A stretch of DNA of 64,000 nucleotides, from positions 6,324,001 to 6,388,000 of the forward strand of contig CP141150.1 of the NCBI GenBank assembly GCA_035235625.1, written 5' to 3'. The translations under genes were made by a program, and so were the position numbers. Under the pieces are notes generated by a model. The model saw nothing but the letters and a program-made list of their open reading frames with translations. It was not told the origin of the DNA and made no database searches. Below are positions 45,407-57,844 of this stretch, piece after piece. Every line of letters begins with the position of its first letter. The first letter of the stretch is position 1. This DNA is from Saururus chinensis (lineage: Eukaryota; Streptophyta; Magnoliopsida; Piperales; Saururaceae).

Positions 45407-47700
45407 TGTTGTAGATCGTTAGATATACGGGTGAATATTAGAGGAAATTATAAAGTTGAAATGAGACGATAGGGAAGGGTAGACGAAGAGGAGAAGGAAT
45501 TAGGGTTAAGAGAAGAGTTTGGATGAAAGAGAATGAATAAGACGATAAATTAAGTGACGACAACAGGAAGAAGGATAACTATAACTCTAATTGAAAGGCT
45601 ATTCATTCTCTGCTGAAATTAGGGTGCAACCCTTACATTAAATAGAATTCTTAAATAGGCCTAAACACTGACCTAAAAGCCCATTAATATTAATTAAATA
45701 TAAATTATAAATAACTCTCTAATTATATAATTATTAATAAAATAAATTATTTCTAATGCCTTTTAAATGGGTCATAATAATCCACCACTATTAACGGGCA
45801 CTTGAGATTATATAATGTGGTATATGGGCCCACTATTGTTCTGCTGCATATGTGTAGTCACTTTTTAAAAGACCTTACAAAACTGGGTACTCAAATGGGC
45901 TAAAGTTTCCGCTCGACCAGCTTGAGGTACTTCAGCTTTGTTTTTTTTTTTTTCTTTTAAATTCTAGGGATGTAAAAATGGGCCATGAGCCAACTGACAC
46001 TTATAAAAGAGATGTCTTTCCACCAATAGATCAGACATTACAGGAGATACTTTAAAATCCAAAAATAAAATGCGGCAGCAGGAATTCTGGGGAAATTGTA
46101 GCTGAATGCGGAAAATTTGGAAGGTTGTTGCATGATTGGAAGGACCTGTTATGGACGGTAGATTTGGTGCCATTAAATGTGCTGGAGTTGTCTTCCTCCC
46201 CGAACGCCCAAATTCCTCCACGCAGGTTGTCATGATGGAGAGAACATAATCTTTTGAGAAAAATCTTCAGTGGTTGCATGCATGACGCTGGGAATAGAGG
46301 GAGTTGCATTGGATGCAAGATTCGGTGCCGGATTTCAGCCATGTAACAATGATTTTCTTTTCTTTCTTTTTTTGCTCGACCAGACTCATAATAAGATCGG
46401 GCAACCATTGCTGAAAATTGGCGGAGATCGATTGGCCCTGCTGGACTCTGTTTCCAGAAACGTCTCTGGAGTGCATAACCTGGCATATAGACTTAAGGTC
46501 TTGAATTCTCTGAACCCGGTTTGTGGTCTTGAGGACTTCAATTTGCAGGACCCGGTTCCATTTGTTAAAACTGGTTAGACCAAAACCATCTGCCGACGTA
46601 TGCTGTAAGTCCTGCTTTCCATATTCATCGTTGTGGAGGTCTTCGTCTTCCAGCAGTTGCCCTAGCGCCACCATAAGGAATTCTCTGCTCAATTGGCTGG
46701 AAATCTTGTCGTGAATTGTCTCCTTTGTCGATCCGTGTTTGGATATGTAAGAGGGAGGCTAGGAAGGGAAGAAACTATGTTGAATGGCCGATTAGGTGCG
46801 ATCCTCAGTCGGTTGCCCTAGCACCCACGACAGTGGCCCATCGCTAGTTGAAAGCCCTCACCAGCAAGGGTAGAGATTTCTTCATTGACGCGATGTCTTC
46901 TTCAACCTCGACGCCGCCTTCCTGCTTCTCTATTCCGGCGTCTCTCTTTTTTCTTCAAAATTTCATCTCTTCGCCCAAATTCAATCCGCAGTCAATGACC
47001 ATGGCCAGAAATGGCCGTTGTGCATGGCTGTTGGCAGTGAGATCCGACGGTGGTTTAGGAGGCGGGCGAAGTACCAACATCGCCCTTTGCTTAGTCGGCA
47101 ACCAAACCATCACTGCAGCCGTAGAGGTCCCCGCTGGTGCTCACAGAGAACTAAAAAAGATTCACAGTTGTCCTGCTACATAGAAGATTGATTACCCCCG
47201 CTTGGCACCAAGAAAGATACACCGTTGTATTCTGTCACTTTTTTTAATACAACTCCCAGGAGGGGACTGCTCCGTTACTATTGTTGTAAATTGTTAGATG
47301 TCTGAGTGAATATTAGAAGAAATTTATTTTTTTTAATACAATTTTTAGGATGGGACTGCTTCATTATCAATGTTATAGATTGTTAGATTTTTAGGTAAAT
47401 ATTAGAGGAAATTTTAGAGTTGAAATGGGACGATGGGGAATGCTAGACGAAGAGGAATAAGACGATAGATTAGGTGACAATAACAGGAAGAAAGATAACC
47501 ATAACTCTAATTGAAAGACTAATTCATTCTCTACTGAGATTAGGATGTAACTCTTATTTTAAATAGAACTCCTAAACTGGCCTAAACACTAACCTAAAAG
47601 TCTATTAATATTAATTAAATAAAAATTATAAATAAGTCTCTAATTTCATAATTATTAACAAGATAAACTATTCCTAATGCCTTCTAAATGGGTCATAACA
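45407..47700. mobile_element. Small nonautonomous LTR element with TSD
   Basis: Direct repeats at 45407-45779 (TGTTGTAGATCGTTAG...GGGTCATAATA) and 47282-47700 (TGTTGTAAATTGTTAG...GGGTCATAACA) flank 1.5 kb. The 5-bp duplication AGATG occurs on both sides (45402-45406 and 47701-47705). The right LTR contains a partial internal duplication. No gag or pol was found between them, so it is a TRIM/LARD-like element. A GGAGGGGACTGC stretch near 47258 could be the PPT, favouring plus orientation. The internal region carries gene-like sequence. Confidence 0.75.
46360..46740 (-). pseudogene. Gene-like fragment inside the small LTR element
   Basis: Minus-strand open frame of about 110-125 codons running through KISSQLSREFLMVALGQLLE, DEDLHNDEYGKQDLQ, LKTTNRVQRIQDLKSICQV and NFQQWLPDLIMSLVEQ. 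The composition and acidic/basic patterning look like a real protein rather than a random frame, but I cannot name it. It lies between the two LTRs without gag or pol. Capture of a host gene fragment is therefore plausible, though unproven. Confidence 0.35.
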
Positions 47701-47983
47701 AGATGCAATATGATTTTAGGGCAAAATAATTTAGGTATGGGGTGGGAAAAAGGGAGAGAGCGAGGAAATTTCAATGGAAGGAGAGGTTCCCCACAGGTGG
47801 GAAAAATAAGGGGTAAAAAATTTTAGGCTCTAAATTTCGATTGAGAGACCCCCCTAATGTGATACCTAGGGGTGATCACGGATGCCCAGCATCTGTTTGT
47901 TTGTCCGCATCCGCGTCTACAAATACATAGAGTGGATAAATTTTTTAGTCCTGGGCAGATGCGGGCGCAGATCATTAAATAAG

Positions 47984-48673
47984 GAACATGGCTATTTAGA
48001 CCCCTTCTTTTTCCCAGTGTCCCCCATTGTTTTTTTACCCCACCAGTTTTTATTAAAATTTCTCACATCCCCCATTTTTACCCCAGTTTTCTTCTTTCCA
48101 CTTCCCTTCTTCCCCTTCTACCTTATTCTCCGGTGTCGGCGGCATTTTCTCATTGCCGCGGCTAGTCGCGGCCGTTGGCCGTGGCCAGCCGCTGCCACAG
48201 GTCGTTGTCATGTATCGTCCACGACACGCAGTGGCCAGCTGCGGGGCACAACCATGCGTTGGCAGTGGCCTAGACGCGACAGCGGCCGTGGGCTGGTCGC
48301 GGCTAGGACGCGACCAGCGGCCGAGCACTGGTCACTGCCGACCAAATCTGGCTGGCCGCATGTTGGTCGCGACCTGGACACAACCAGCGGCCAGATCTAG
48401 CTGGCCATAGTAGCCACGACCAGCGCTGCAAGGAGTGGCCAGGCACTAGTCGCGGCCGCTGTGGCCGGCCTAATCACGAGTTGGCCAACCACGACCACCG
48501 AAGTTGGTGCCAACAGCTACCGAAGGAGAGGGGAAAGAGGGTGGGGTTTATATTTTGGGAGAAACATGGGTAAAAGGGATGGGGGAGATAGGGGGAAAGA
48601 AGTAAAAAAAAAAACAACTTTTCTTTTGTTTGGGGGATGCTGAGAAAAAAAGGGGGTCCGAATAGCCACATTC
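47984..48673. mobile_element. Mutator-like element nested in the hAT, 9-bp TSD
   Basis: Terminal inverted repeats begin GAACATGGCTATTTAGACCCC on the left and GAATGTGGCTATTCGGACCC (inverted) on the right. They extend about 42 bases with scattered mismatches. TTAAATAAG is duplicated on both sides (47975-47983 and 48674-48682). A 9-bp duplication is characteristic of Mutator elements. The 690-bp element has a GC-rich centre (48140-48500) full of GGCCAGC and GCGGCC words, and no transposase. Confidence 0.88.
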
Positions 48674-50061
48674 TTAAATAAGTCCGTCCTTATATAAGTG
48701 CCTGCGGACGCGAATAAACTGTTGTCCGTATCTGCGTACGTCTGCATCCGCCACATAATTTGAAAATTGAGATGTTTGCAACACATTCACAAAAGTGAAG
48801 TTACTGTTCACCGATCGCCGGAGCGCCGTCCCCCTGCTGTGCCTCTCAGAAAATCAATAGAAGTTTACACCTTTAAATTTCGCCGGCTTCTGTCTGGATC
48901 GTGGCCGTCTCTCATCTGGATCGTGGGGCGACAATTTCTCTATCCCTCCCCAACTTGACTGGTGGCGCTGTGGAGGTGATTCCTCTTCCTCATAGTTGTC
49001 TCCTGCAAGCGAGTGTTCTTTTTGCCATCCGGAAGCTTCTCATTTTGCTACGAAAGTTTTCTTTGCTTGTGATTTTGAATAGTGGGTCGGTGTTTCTTTT
49101 GGAGTTTTAGCTGGATTCATGGCGAAATTCGGAGTTTTTTTTATTGATGGCTTTCTCTTTTCTGATTTGATTTCTTGTTCTGGTCTATTCGACTGTCATC
49201 ATGTTCATAAGCTAGCAAGGTAAACATACATAAAATCTTGAGCAAAACGTGTGTCTATCGAGGAAGCCAGCCATTGAACATGGATTGACGGATCTTTCAT
49301 TAGTTTCCTGGATGGGCACCTAACCAATACCGCAATTCAAAGGAGTACTTGTAGTAGCATATGGAACCTGTTTAGAAGGGTTGAATCAGGATGTTGGATT
49401 AGGAAAATAGCTGCTTGGAAGAGTTGATTTAGATGTTCACTTTTTGCAGAGAGGCATATGTCAGATTTTCTCGAGAAAAGATGGATCTTCTGAAACTTAA
49501 ATTTCATTCAACATATGATGTAGATAATTTTGGGTGACTAACTAGCTTATATTCATATTCAAAGGTAGCAGCAGTTGTTGTTTTTCATGGATTGACAGAT
49601 TTGTACTCATAGTTCGATCTTTAATCTGTAAATATGCATTGTTCTGAGTTTTTTTTTTGGCAAAACCAGAGCTTCAAAAATATTTCTATATTCTATTTTA
49701 GAAGGCAAAACGCGAAAATGTGTCCAATTAGTTTAATCTGTGTTTCCCTCATCACTTGCACTTCCCTCTAATTTCAATAATCTTTCGTTTCTATTCAAGA
49801 GGCTTAAGAATTTATAGTTACATTATAAAAAACAAAGAAATTACTCATGGTTTTGTAACTTTCATATTTTGCTTCTCATGCTTTGATTCTTAAAGCTGAA
49901 ATAAAATAGTTACTTCAGGGAGAGATGATGATCCTTAGTATATTTTGTCCTAGTATTCTGAGAATTATTATCTGCATTGAGATTCCATTTAAAAAAAAAT
50001 TTGTTGTTAATCCCTGGGTACGATCTTCTGATACCATTGGTAATTCCTCATATGCAGGTTC

Positions 50062-50123
50062 TAACATGCTACAGTCTTTATGTAGCATGTTAAAACTGTC
50101 CTAACATGCTACATAAGGACTGT
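50062..50123. repeat. 22-bp-arm hairpin in the hAT element
   Basis: ACAGTCTTTATGTAGCATGTTA (50071-50092) is complementary to 50102-50123 with one mismatch and a nine-base loop. A third copy of the TAACATGCTACA word lies at 50062-50073. The structure is miRNA-hairpin-like in size, but function is unsupported. Confidence 0.6.
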
Positions 50124-50434
50124 ATATATTAAATAAGAATTTGTCTTAATTGTCCGCGTCCGTCCGTGTCAGTCCATATCCGTGACGGATGGACTTGGTC
50201 AATAAATGCTACAGACATTAGCGGACATGGACCAGCGTGGACAATATATAATGAATTGGCAGATGGACACAGATATGCCTATGTTTGCGTCCGTATTTGT
50301 CCGTGAACACCCCTAGTGATACCCAAGTACCCCAAAGTTGTAGGAGCCCCCATTTATTTTATTTACCATTTGTAAGGGTACCTGATTTAGAAAAAAATGA
50401 AAAATTAATTCCCCTTGGAATAGTACATGAGTAG

Positions 50435-50827
50435 GGATGTCACTCGGGTTAGATATATAGTAAAATCTGACCCGATCTTAATGGGTTGGGTTTGAGTTTT
50501 CGAATTCAACCTCAATAGTTATTAGGGTCGAATTTGGGTTTACTATTTCTTAAATAGTATCGGGTTTGGGTTTGACAAAACTTCACCCAAATAAGGTTAT
50601 AAATATAAAATTTTAATATTTTTCTTTGTATTTGGATAAAATCCGACTTAACCCGTCCCTAATGAGTAGGGTTTGAGTTTCCAAATTTAACTCGAATAGC
50701 TATTTAGGTCAGATTTGGGTTTACCATTTCTTAAATGGTACTGGGTTCAGGTGGCACCATGGCATATAGTATAAGTCGTGTCTTGTTCATGAGAGCATCT
50801 CCAAGCAAATCCAAATGTAGTATGTTG
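50435..50827 (-). repeat. Inverted repeat flank of the gypsy element (left)
   Basis: 50760-50827 continues at 61949-62021 across the gypsy insertion. Together they are the reverse complement of about 3520-3400. The GGGTCGGG-type repeat occupies 50435-50760. Confidence 0.7.
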
Positions 50828-50832
50828 CCAAC

Positions 50833-51645
50833 TGTCACAGGCGCAGAGCTTTACCTAGCGTCCTCACCCGCGATGGCCTGACTACAGCATGCAGCCAGCA
50901 GCCTACCCTAGCGACCTTCCCTCTCGTATGCGCAAGGGGAACAAGCAATCAGCCAACACAGCTGTCTTTGGCGCAAAGGGGCTCTGCCCAATGCTTATAT
51001 AACGTATGCGTCGGTTACAATGGCAAGGAGAGGGGCGGGGCTGACAAGCCAAGTCGCAGTGCAGAGATCTCACCCTCTCTCTGGTTCGTCCTCTACAAGT
51101 TTCTGTCTGCTATGGCCGCCCCCATCCTTTCCCTATATATAGACACAACCCTGTTGGTCCGTCTCGCACTAGGAGTACAATCCTAGCCCAAGTATATATA
51201 GAGTCCCTCCCTGTCCCAACTCTTCCCAGCCCAATGGGGCGTCCCAACACAATATAGGAAACTTGAGAGGAATCCGAGTTCAGCTAGGAGTCTAGCACCC
51301 TGCTGCCTCTAGAGTACTTCCATCTGGGGAAACTTGTGCATCATCTCCTATCCGTACTAGGAGTTGGGCTGTGCTGCCTCCCTGTGTCCTAGCACCCCTA
51401 GGAGTCCCTCCTTAAGGGGTTGTGGCGCCCAACATGCCACTTAGAGTCCTCCCGCGCAGGGACTCTGCCTTAGCCTACTCCGCAAGGCGAGTACGCATCC
51501 GAAACCGCTCCCACACTGCTCCAAGCATCCATCTGTGCCCAAGGAGCTGCTTAGGCTGTCCGTCGCCCCAGCCAACTTGGTTGTCCGCTGCCAAGTATAG
51601 GGGGTAGCCGCCCCCTTGTCTAAGCAAAAAATGGAGGGGCTAACA
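50833..51645 (-). repeat. 3' LTR of the gypsy element
   Basis: Closely matches 61135-61948 throughout. It is preceded, on the minus strand, by a purine-rich GGTTGGGGGAGGCC (51646-51659), the probable PPT. Confidence 0.9.
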
Positions 51646-51729
51646 GGCCTCCCCCAACCAATCCGTTCGACGTCCTCGTCGAAACTAAGTACTCACGAAC
51701 CTTGTCTTTGAATGCCATAATGCTACGTC

Positions 51730-52254
51730 TCACTCCCAGTTGTTCTCCGACTCCGGAAGACCCTTCCACTTAACCAAGTAGAAGATCCTCCTGTTCTTCT
51801 TACTCATCCCTTCAACTCTCCTGTCAAGGATAGCATCAACCTCCTTTTCAAAAGAGGTTCTTATCGTAGGCGGGGCTCTCTTCGAAGTACCTCTACTGGA
51901 ATCTTCTATGTCTGAATGAAACAGCTTAAGGAAACTAACATGGAAAACAGGGTGAAGCTTGAAGCGTTCAGGCAACTCGAGTTGGTATGCTAGCTGACCA
52001 ACTCGTCGCTTCACCTCAAAGGGCCCATCGTACCGCTGTATCAACCCTTTGTGTATGTCTTTTCTTCGCAGCTTCTTCCAAAGTTGGGGAGTAAGTTTCA
52101 GCAAAACTTTGTCCCCAACCTGAAACTCAAGAGGTCTCCGGTCTCTGTCCGCATACTTCTTCATCCGCTTGACTTCCTTGGCCAAGCAGTCACACGCTTC
52201 CTCCATTCTCTCAGTACGCCCTCTTGCCAAGCGATAGGCAGCGGGATATTTGCC
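51730..52254 (-). pseudogene. gypsy integrase C-terminus and chromodomain
   Basis: In frame with the integrase core. It includes the GPFEV region, KLHPVFHVSFLK and SKRAPP, then a chromodomain with VDAILDRRVEG and YLVKWKGLPESENNWE. A TGA at 51730-51732 truncates it in the last strand/helix of the chromodomain. Chromodomains of this type are known to steer chromovirus integration to heterochromatin. Confidence 0.82.
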
Positions 52255-53235
52255 TCATGTCCGCTGCAAGGCCACATCCGCTGGCGTAAGAGGTTGCTGG
52301 CCCGTGGCCAACTCAAAGGGACTGCTACCTGTGGCTGAGCTTGTGTGTAGGTTGTAGCAAAACAGAGCGACCTCTAGCAAGTTGACCCAATTTTTCTGGT
52401 TTGCTGTGACAAAGTGGAGTAGATACTCCTTCAAGATAGCATTCACTCGCTCTGTCTGCCCATCCGTCTGAGGGTGATTGCTGGTCGAAAAGTTAAGCTG
52501 AGTGCCTAACATCTCGAACAGCTGAGTCCAGAATCTGCCTGTGAAGCGAGTGTCTCTGTCACCTACGATGTCCGCTGGCAGTCCCCAATACTTGACAACG
52601 TTCCAAAAAAACAAGTTTGCGGCCGTCTCAGCGCTGCAAGTCTTTGGGGCTGCTATGAACGTCCCATACTTGGAGAAGAGGTCTACTACCACCATAATCG
52701 ATCTGAATCCCTGCACAATCGGCAAACCAGTTATAAAATCCATGGACAAGCTGACCCAAGGTCGGTCTAGGATGGGAAGGGGCTGCAACATGCCCGCTTC
52801 CTTCTGCCTCTCCGTCTTGTCCTGCTGGCAAACCATACACGTTCTTACATAGTGCTCAACGTCTTCCAGCATTCGCGGCCAGAAGTAATTCCGGGACAAG
52901 AGTGCATGAGTCCGCTTTTGCCCGGGGTGACCTGCCCACGCAGAATCATGGGTCGCTCTCAGCAACCGGCGCCTCAAACTACCAGCCAAGGGGATGTAAG
53001 GTCGTCCTCCTTTCGCATATAACACCCCCTCCTCCAACCAAAATCTCTGTGTAGACCCATCTTTCACGGATTCGATCAGCGTTAGGCAGACTTGATCTTT
53101 CTCCATGGCCTCCCATATCTGTTCCAACATATCCCCTGCAATCTGCACCAATGCCGCCATCGTTGCCTTCGGATCAGTCCGTCGGCTGAGGGCATCAGCC
53201 ACAACGTTGGCTTTGCTTGGCTTATACTCCAACAC
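52255..53235 (-). pseudogene. gypsy integrase
   Basis: It begins with the end of RNase H (YKPSKANVVADALSR). A zinc-binding HHCC region follows (WAGHPGQKRTHALLSRNYFW and CMVCQQD), then the catalytic core: D in SLSMDFITGLP, D in GDRDTRFTGRF, E in HPQTDGQTERVN. All three acidic residues are intact. The frame ends at an in-frame TGA (52255-52257). The same frame resumes after it in the integrase C-terminus, so this is a nonsense mutation rather than the natural end. Confidence 0.85.
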
Positions 53236-53375
53236 GAAATCGAACTCAGCTAAAAATTCCTACCAACGTGCCTGCTTGGGAGAAAGTTTCTTCTGCATAG
53301 TGAAGTAGCTCGTGCTACGTTATCTGTCCGAACAAGGAACTTTGCTCCCAGCAAGTAATGCCTCCAAGTTCTAAG
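53236..53375 (-). pseudogene. gypsy RNase H remnant
   Basis: Minus-strand reading gives LRTWRHYLLGAKFLVRTDN, later SPKQARW, then a TAG at 53260-53262, and EFDFVLEYKPSKAN leading into the integrase region. It begins abruptly at about 53375 against LTR sequence. Confidence 0.75.
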
Positions 53376-56300
53376 GCACCGTCGTGTGCTCGCCAACAAA
53401 CGTCATGATTATGAGGTAGGGGAGCTTTGAACTCGTAATTTCATGATAGCATGCTTTGAATGAGTAGCAGCATGCTAGGATTGTATGATTCCATGCTTTG
53501 GATGTTAAGTAACGATCCGATTGCATGATGTACATGTAAGCATGATTATATGGTATGTTGAAATGCATATGACATGCATGTTGGCTGTAAGTATGTTGGA
53601 TGTAAGTATGTGCTAGTGATGACTAGCGTGTTTGTTAGTAAGTTTCGTATGTTGATTGAGTATGTGCTAGTGATGGCTAGCGTGTATGTTGACGTATGTA
53701 TAAATGTGTATGTATGCCCTAGTGATGGCTAGTGAGCATGTTTGTAAGTTACGTATGTATGACAGTATGTGTATGTATATGTGTGATAGACATACGTATG
53801 TATGATGGCTATTTGCCTATGATTTGGATATGCGTAAGTGTATGTGGGCAGAGGTATGGGCGATGGACAATAAGAGGTGACAGAGGTTTTGTCTGGATTT
53901 ATATATGGATGTGTAAGCATATGACAGATGATAGAGGATATGAGTATGACGGGCAAGGATTAGAATGGATCGGTTTGGGTTGGATTGTATGTTGGGCGAT
54001 TGTCAGACAGTAAGAGTGTGCATAATTGTACAAATATAACGTACAGATTATGAAGTGAAAAGTAAGCATAAGAAGTGAGATATAAGTAAGAGGGCGACAA
54101 CTGGGTTGGCTCTGAGGAGCTTCATTTGAGGATGTCAGTGTAAGATGTTTTGGCCATGAGATGGATGACGAAGTATGTAAGACTGTAAGGGTTTGATGTA
54201 CGATGTGTTTGATCATGATGTGGACGGGTTAAGTGAAGTCTGATGCCCTGACGAACTAAGGTTTCGGATCGGGCTCAGCTTCAGTTTGATCAATCGAGGA
54301 TTGTGAGTTTGTGTGTCATAATTGTACCGCATAATTTACTTAATTCAAACTTGAATTATAATCACAGCTAATGATAGCGTTGTGAGTTTGAGACTTGAGG
54401 GTTCGACGGATTGAGTTCCGTGTTTGAGCTAGCCGATAATGAGTCGGCTGAGCATTTCTCATGTCTTGCTATGGTGTTTATCCTGCGGGATGTTGTCTGT
54501 GTGCTGTATAGAGCACCGGACGTCTAATGCTCTGCTGAGAGCGACATATATTTCTGATTTGGTCTGCGTGCTGTATAAGCCTAGACGTTTGATGCTATGT
54601 TGAGAGCGATGTACGTTTCTTACTTTGTCTGTGTGCTATATGAAGCCCGGATGTCTGATGCTCTGTTGAGAGTGAAGTATGTTTTCAATTTGGTCTATGT
54701 GCTGTATAAGCCCAGACGTTTGATGCTTTGTTTAGAGCGTTGTATGTTTTCGCCCAAGAGTGGCACTGTACGTTTCTGCCCAAGTGGCACTGTATGTTTT
54801 CTGCCCAAGAGTGGCATGGCACTATAAGACCCATTATGGTGGGCAATTCTCTGGCACTATAAGACCCATTATGGTGGGCAACTGTATGACCCCTTATGTG
54901 TGGGTGTTTATGTTTGCGCGCTCAGGTAAGTAGTATCATGGATCTACTCTTACCTATTTGATCCAGTGCCCCATGAGCATTGGTGTGCCTTACCTTCGGA
55001 AAAGTCCATGGCGTCTAGTCACTCCCCGGAGGTTAAGGTGTTGCCCCAGTGGCATTCTTTTCCATTTCGACGCTGGAGCTTATTAGTTGTAATGAGCTTC
55101 AGTGGTCGTTGATATGTGTACGATTATGAGTATGAGTACGACTGTATGAGGAGCACGATTGTAAGCGTATGAGTATGAGCACGACTGTAAGTGTATGAGT
55201 ATGAGGACAACTGTAAGTGTATGAGTATGAGTACGACTGTAAGTGTATGAGTATGAGTACGACTGTAAGTGTATGAGTATGAGTACGACAGTAAGAGTAT
55301 GTGTATGAGCATGATTGTAAGAGTACAAGTACGATTGTGAGAGTATGTGTAAGGACCCTCATCTTTAAACCGGTTTTGGTTTTCTTTAATTATTGGTTAT
55401 CGTGAGATTAACGTGTTTTCTGATCTTATTCGGTGATTTCATAAATAAATAGTGTTTGTGATGGTTTTAACCAAAATCAACTCCAATATTAGTGGTTTAA
55501 GAGATTTTAAACTAAATGTGAATTTTTGGGATTTTTCAGAATTTTCACTATTTTCCCAAAAATTAGGGTTTTGGCGGGACCCCTGTGGGCCCCACCGTCA
55601 AAAATTTTATTTTTGGGTTAAATGAACCTAGACATCTACATAAGGTTATATAAAAATTTTCAGAATTTTTCTAGACTTAATTAGTGCTTAAATTTGCAAA
55701 ATATCCATTTTTAGCCTACTTTTCCTATTTACACCCCAAAACTTACCTATGCATACCCCAACCCTTACTATAAAAGGGCAGACGTGAGCCATTTTCATTT
55801 TTGGGAATAGGCAAAGGAGGGAGGGCTGGCCTAATCCCCAGTTAGGCCCGAATTAGAAGCCGATTAAGGTAAGCTTACTCTAATTAAGCACTATACCCTA
55901 CTTTCTTCTTAATCTCTTCCAAATCTACCATTTTCCCCTTGATTCAATTCGTTTTTGGGCATCAAAGCTACTGATTTGTGTTTTACTACAAACCCTAACA
56001 TTCAAAATTCAATTTTTACTACCAACAAGCCCTAGATCTAAGATTTAATTAGGGATTTCTTGGGTAAATCGATTTCTCTTAGGGTTTAATTCAAACTCAT
56101 TGTGTTTTCAAGGATTTCAAGAAGGGTGACTCTTCAATCCGAGCTTAATCAAGTGCTGAGGTAATGGGTCTTCAAAATCTCTATTTATCCATGGTAAAAC
56201 TCTTCATTTTTGGCTTATTTCGAAATGAGTTGCTTGATTTGGTATGTTAATGGTAAGATTAGAAAATGAAATTATTTAATCCTAATTTCTTAGGGTTTTG

Positions 56301-56429
56301 CATTATTATGATATGGTTTGATGTTCTGGAAGTCAAGAAGGACTTTTGATGATGATTAGGGTGTTAGATGTGGATTTGAAGTGTTATCAATGATGTTTCG
56401 GTTTGAATTTGCGAAAGGAAGAAGATGGA

Positions 56430-56620
56430 ATGTTCTGCCTTGTTGGCGTTCGAATGGCCCTTCTGGGCGTTCGAACGGCAACACTGCCGGAATGACACTT
56501 TTCCAGTTTAGCCAATTGAACGGCCTGCTGGGCGTTCGAACGACAAAACTGTGAAATTTGAAATTTTGCGTTTAACCGATCGAACGGCCTGAAGGGCGTT
56601 CGAACGGCTACACATCAGAT
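56430..56620 (+). repeat. GGGCGTTCGAACGGC repeats
   Basis: Several copies of GGCGTTCGAACGGC and variants within 190 bases, each holding the palindrome CGTTCGAACG. They lie in the nested solo LTR downstream of its TATA box. Confidence 0.8.
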
Positions 56621-57844
56621 TGTTTTTCTAATGCATGATGTTTATTTTGATGATTCCACTTTAGCTTGCCAATTTCATATGAATGTGGTGTGTTTTAAGC
56701 TATGTTATGCTACTGGAATGGCATGCTATTGAGGTTATGGAATTGAGATATATGCTTTGGAATTTGTGGAATGACTTATGTTTTGTGGCATGATGTTGGA
56801 ATCGTTATCTTGAAATTATGAATGGTGGTTTCCCTTTGGTTAAGCATATTTTCAGTAGGACTACAACCTATTATTGGACTGATTTGTCATGATAGATTGT
56901 GGTTAGTTGTGTGTGGATGTTGGTGAATGCTATGACTCAATGATGAAATGAGTGATGTTATATGTGTTTAGCCTTTGTGGTTGAGTTTTGAATTGATATA
57001 TGATTTCAATAATTCTTCTTCTATGATTTCCGCTGGAATTCATGTTTAGATAGAAATTCACATGTGTAGTGTGGTAGTGAGTTTAATTTCAAGCATGTTG
57101 ACATGCATTATATGAAATGCTTCTACTAGTTACACACACATGTGGGGGTTAAATGATGATGTTGAAGCTTGATATTGTGATTATGAATGATGCATTTAGG
57201 GGCCGATGAGAGCACTTATCATGGATTATGATTTATGTATGCCTTGCCCACGTATGTACCATGCTGCATGCATTATGAAAATAGATTTCCAATTGAGGCT
57301 TCATTGTGATTAATCGAATTTGACCGATTGGATGCAATGTGATGAAATTGTGTGCCGGATTGATCGGTCGTGGATTAATCGTAAGTTGATTGGTCCGAAA
57401 GGACATATTTTGATTTGAGTTCCTGTGTGGAACGAGTGCACTCCCCGGGTTGAGTCTAATTAAATGGGATTATGTGGGGACGAGTTGTGTACTTGTCTTG
57501 CGGATTGTGAGAATGTTATTATGAGTGTCATCTGGACCCTGAGAATCCAGTGTGGTATGCCGTGTGCACCCCGCTACCACGTGTTTTAGGGTTCTTTGTG
57601 TGAGAACTCGGGCTCTTCCCTCCGCAGGAGATGTCCCTGGGCAAACACCCCTCTAGATTCTCTGTGTGAGAATGGGACATCCTTGGCCAGGATCGTCCAG
57701 GGCGAGCAGCATTAGGGATTGACAACCCCGATCTTCCTTTAATTCTTGTGTAGAATTTTGGATCATGACACGCCTTCGTGGTCTTGTATATGCTCCCGTC
57801 TGTGTGGCATTAATATGTGATTACTCCTTGATGGAGGTTGTGAT

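Larger units (their letters stand above)
47867..50315. mobile_element. Nonautonomous hAT transposon with 8-bp TSD
   Basis: The left end TAGGGGTGATCACGGA and the right end (inverted) TAGGGGTGTTCACGGA match at 15 of 16 positions. GTGATACC is duplicated on both sides (47859-47866 and 50316-50323). The 8-bp duplication and the TAGGGGTG terminus are typical of hAT elements. Subterminal GTCCGCATCCGCG words are repeated at both ends. No transposase frame was found in the 2449 bp. A Mutator-like element is nested inside. Confidence 0.9.

Noticed and set aside
46848..47183. 111-codon plus-strand frame with a Ser-rich start, like a plastid transit peptide
   Set aside because: There is no recognisable domain beyond the Ser-rich start, and it lies inside the small LTR element. 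The resemblance is too weak to call a gene.
52628..52840. Additional frames overlapping the integrase region
   Set aside because: They are shadows of the integrase coding sequence, which has the D, D and E catalytic residues in its own frame.
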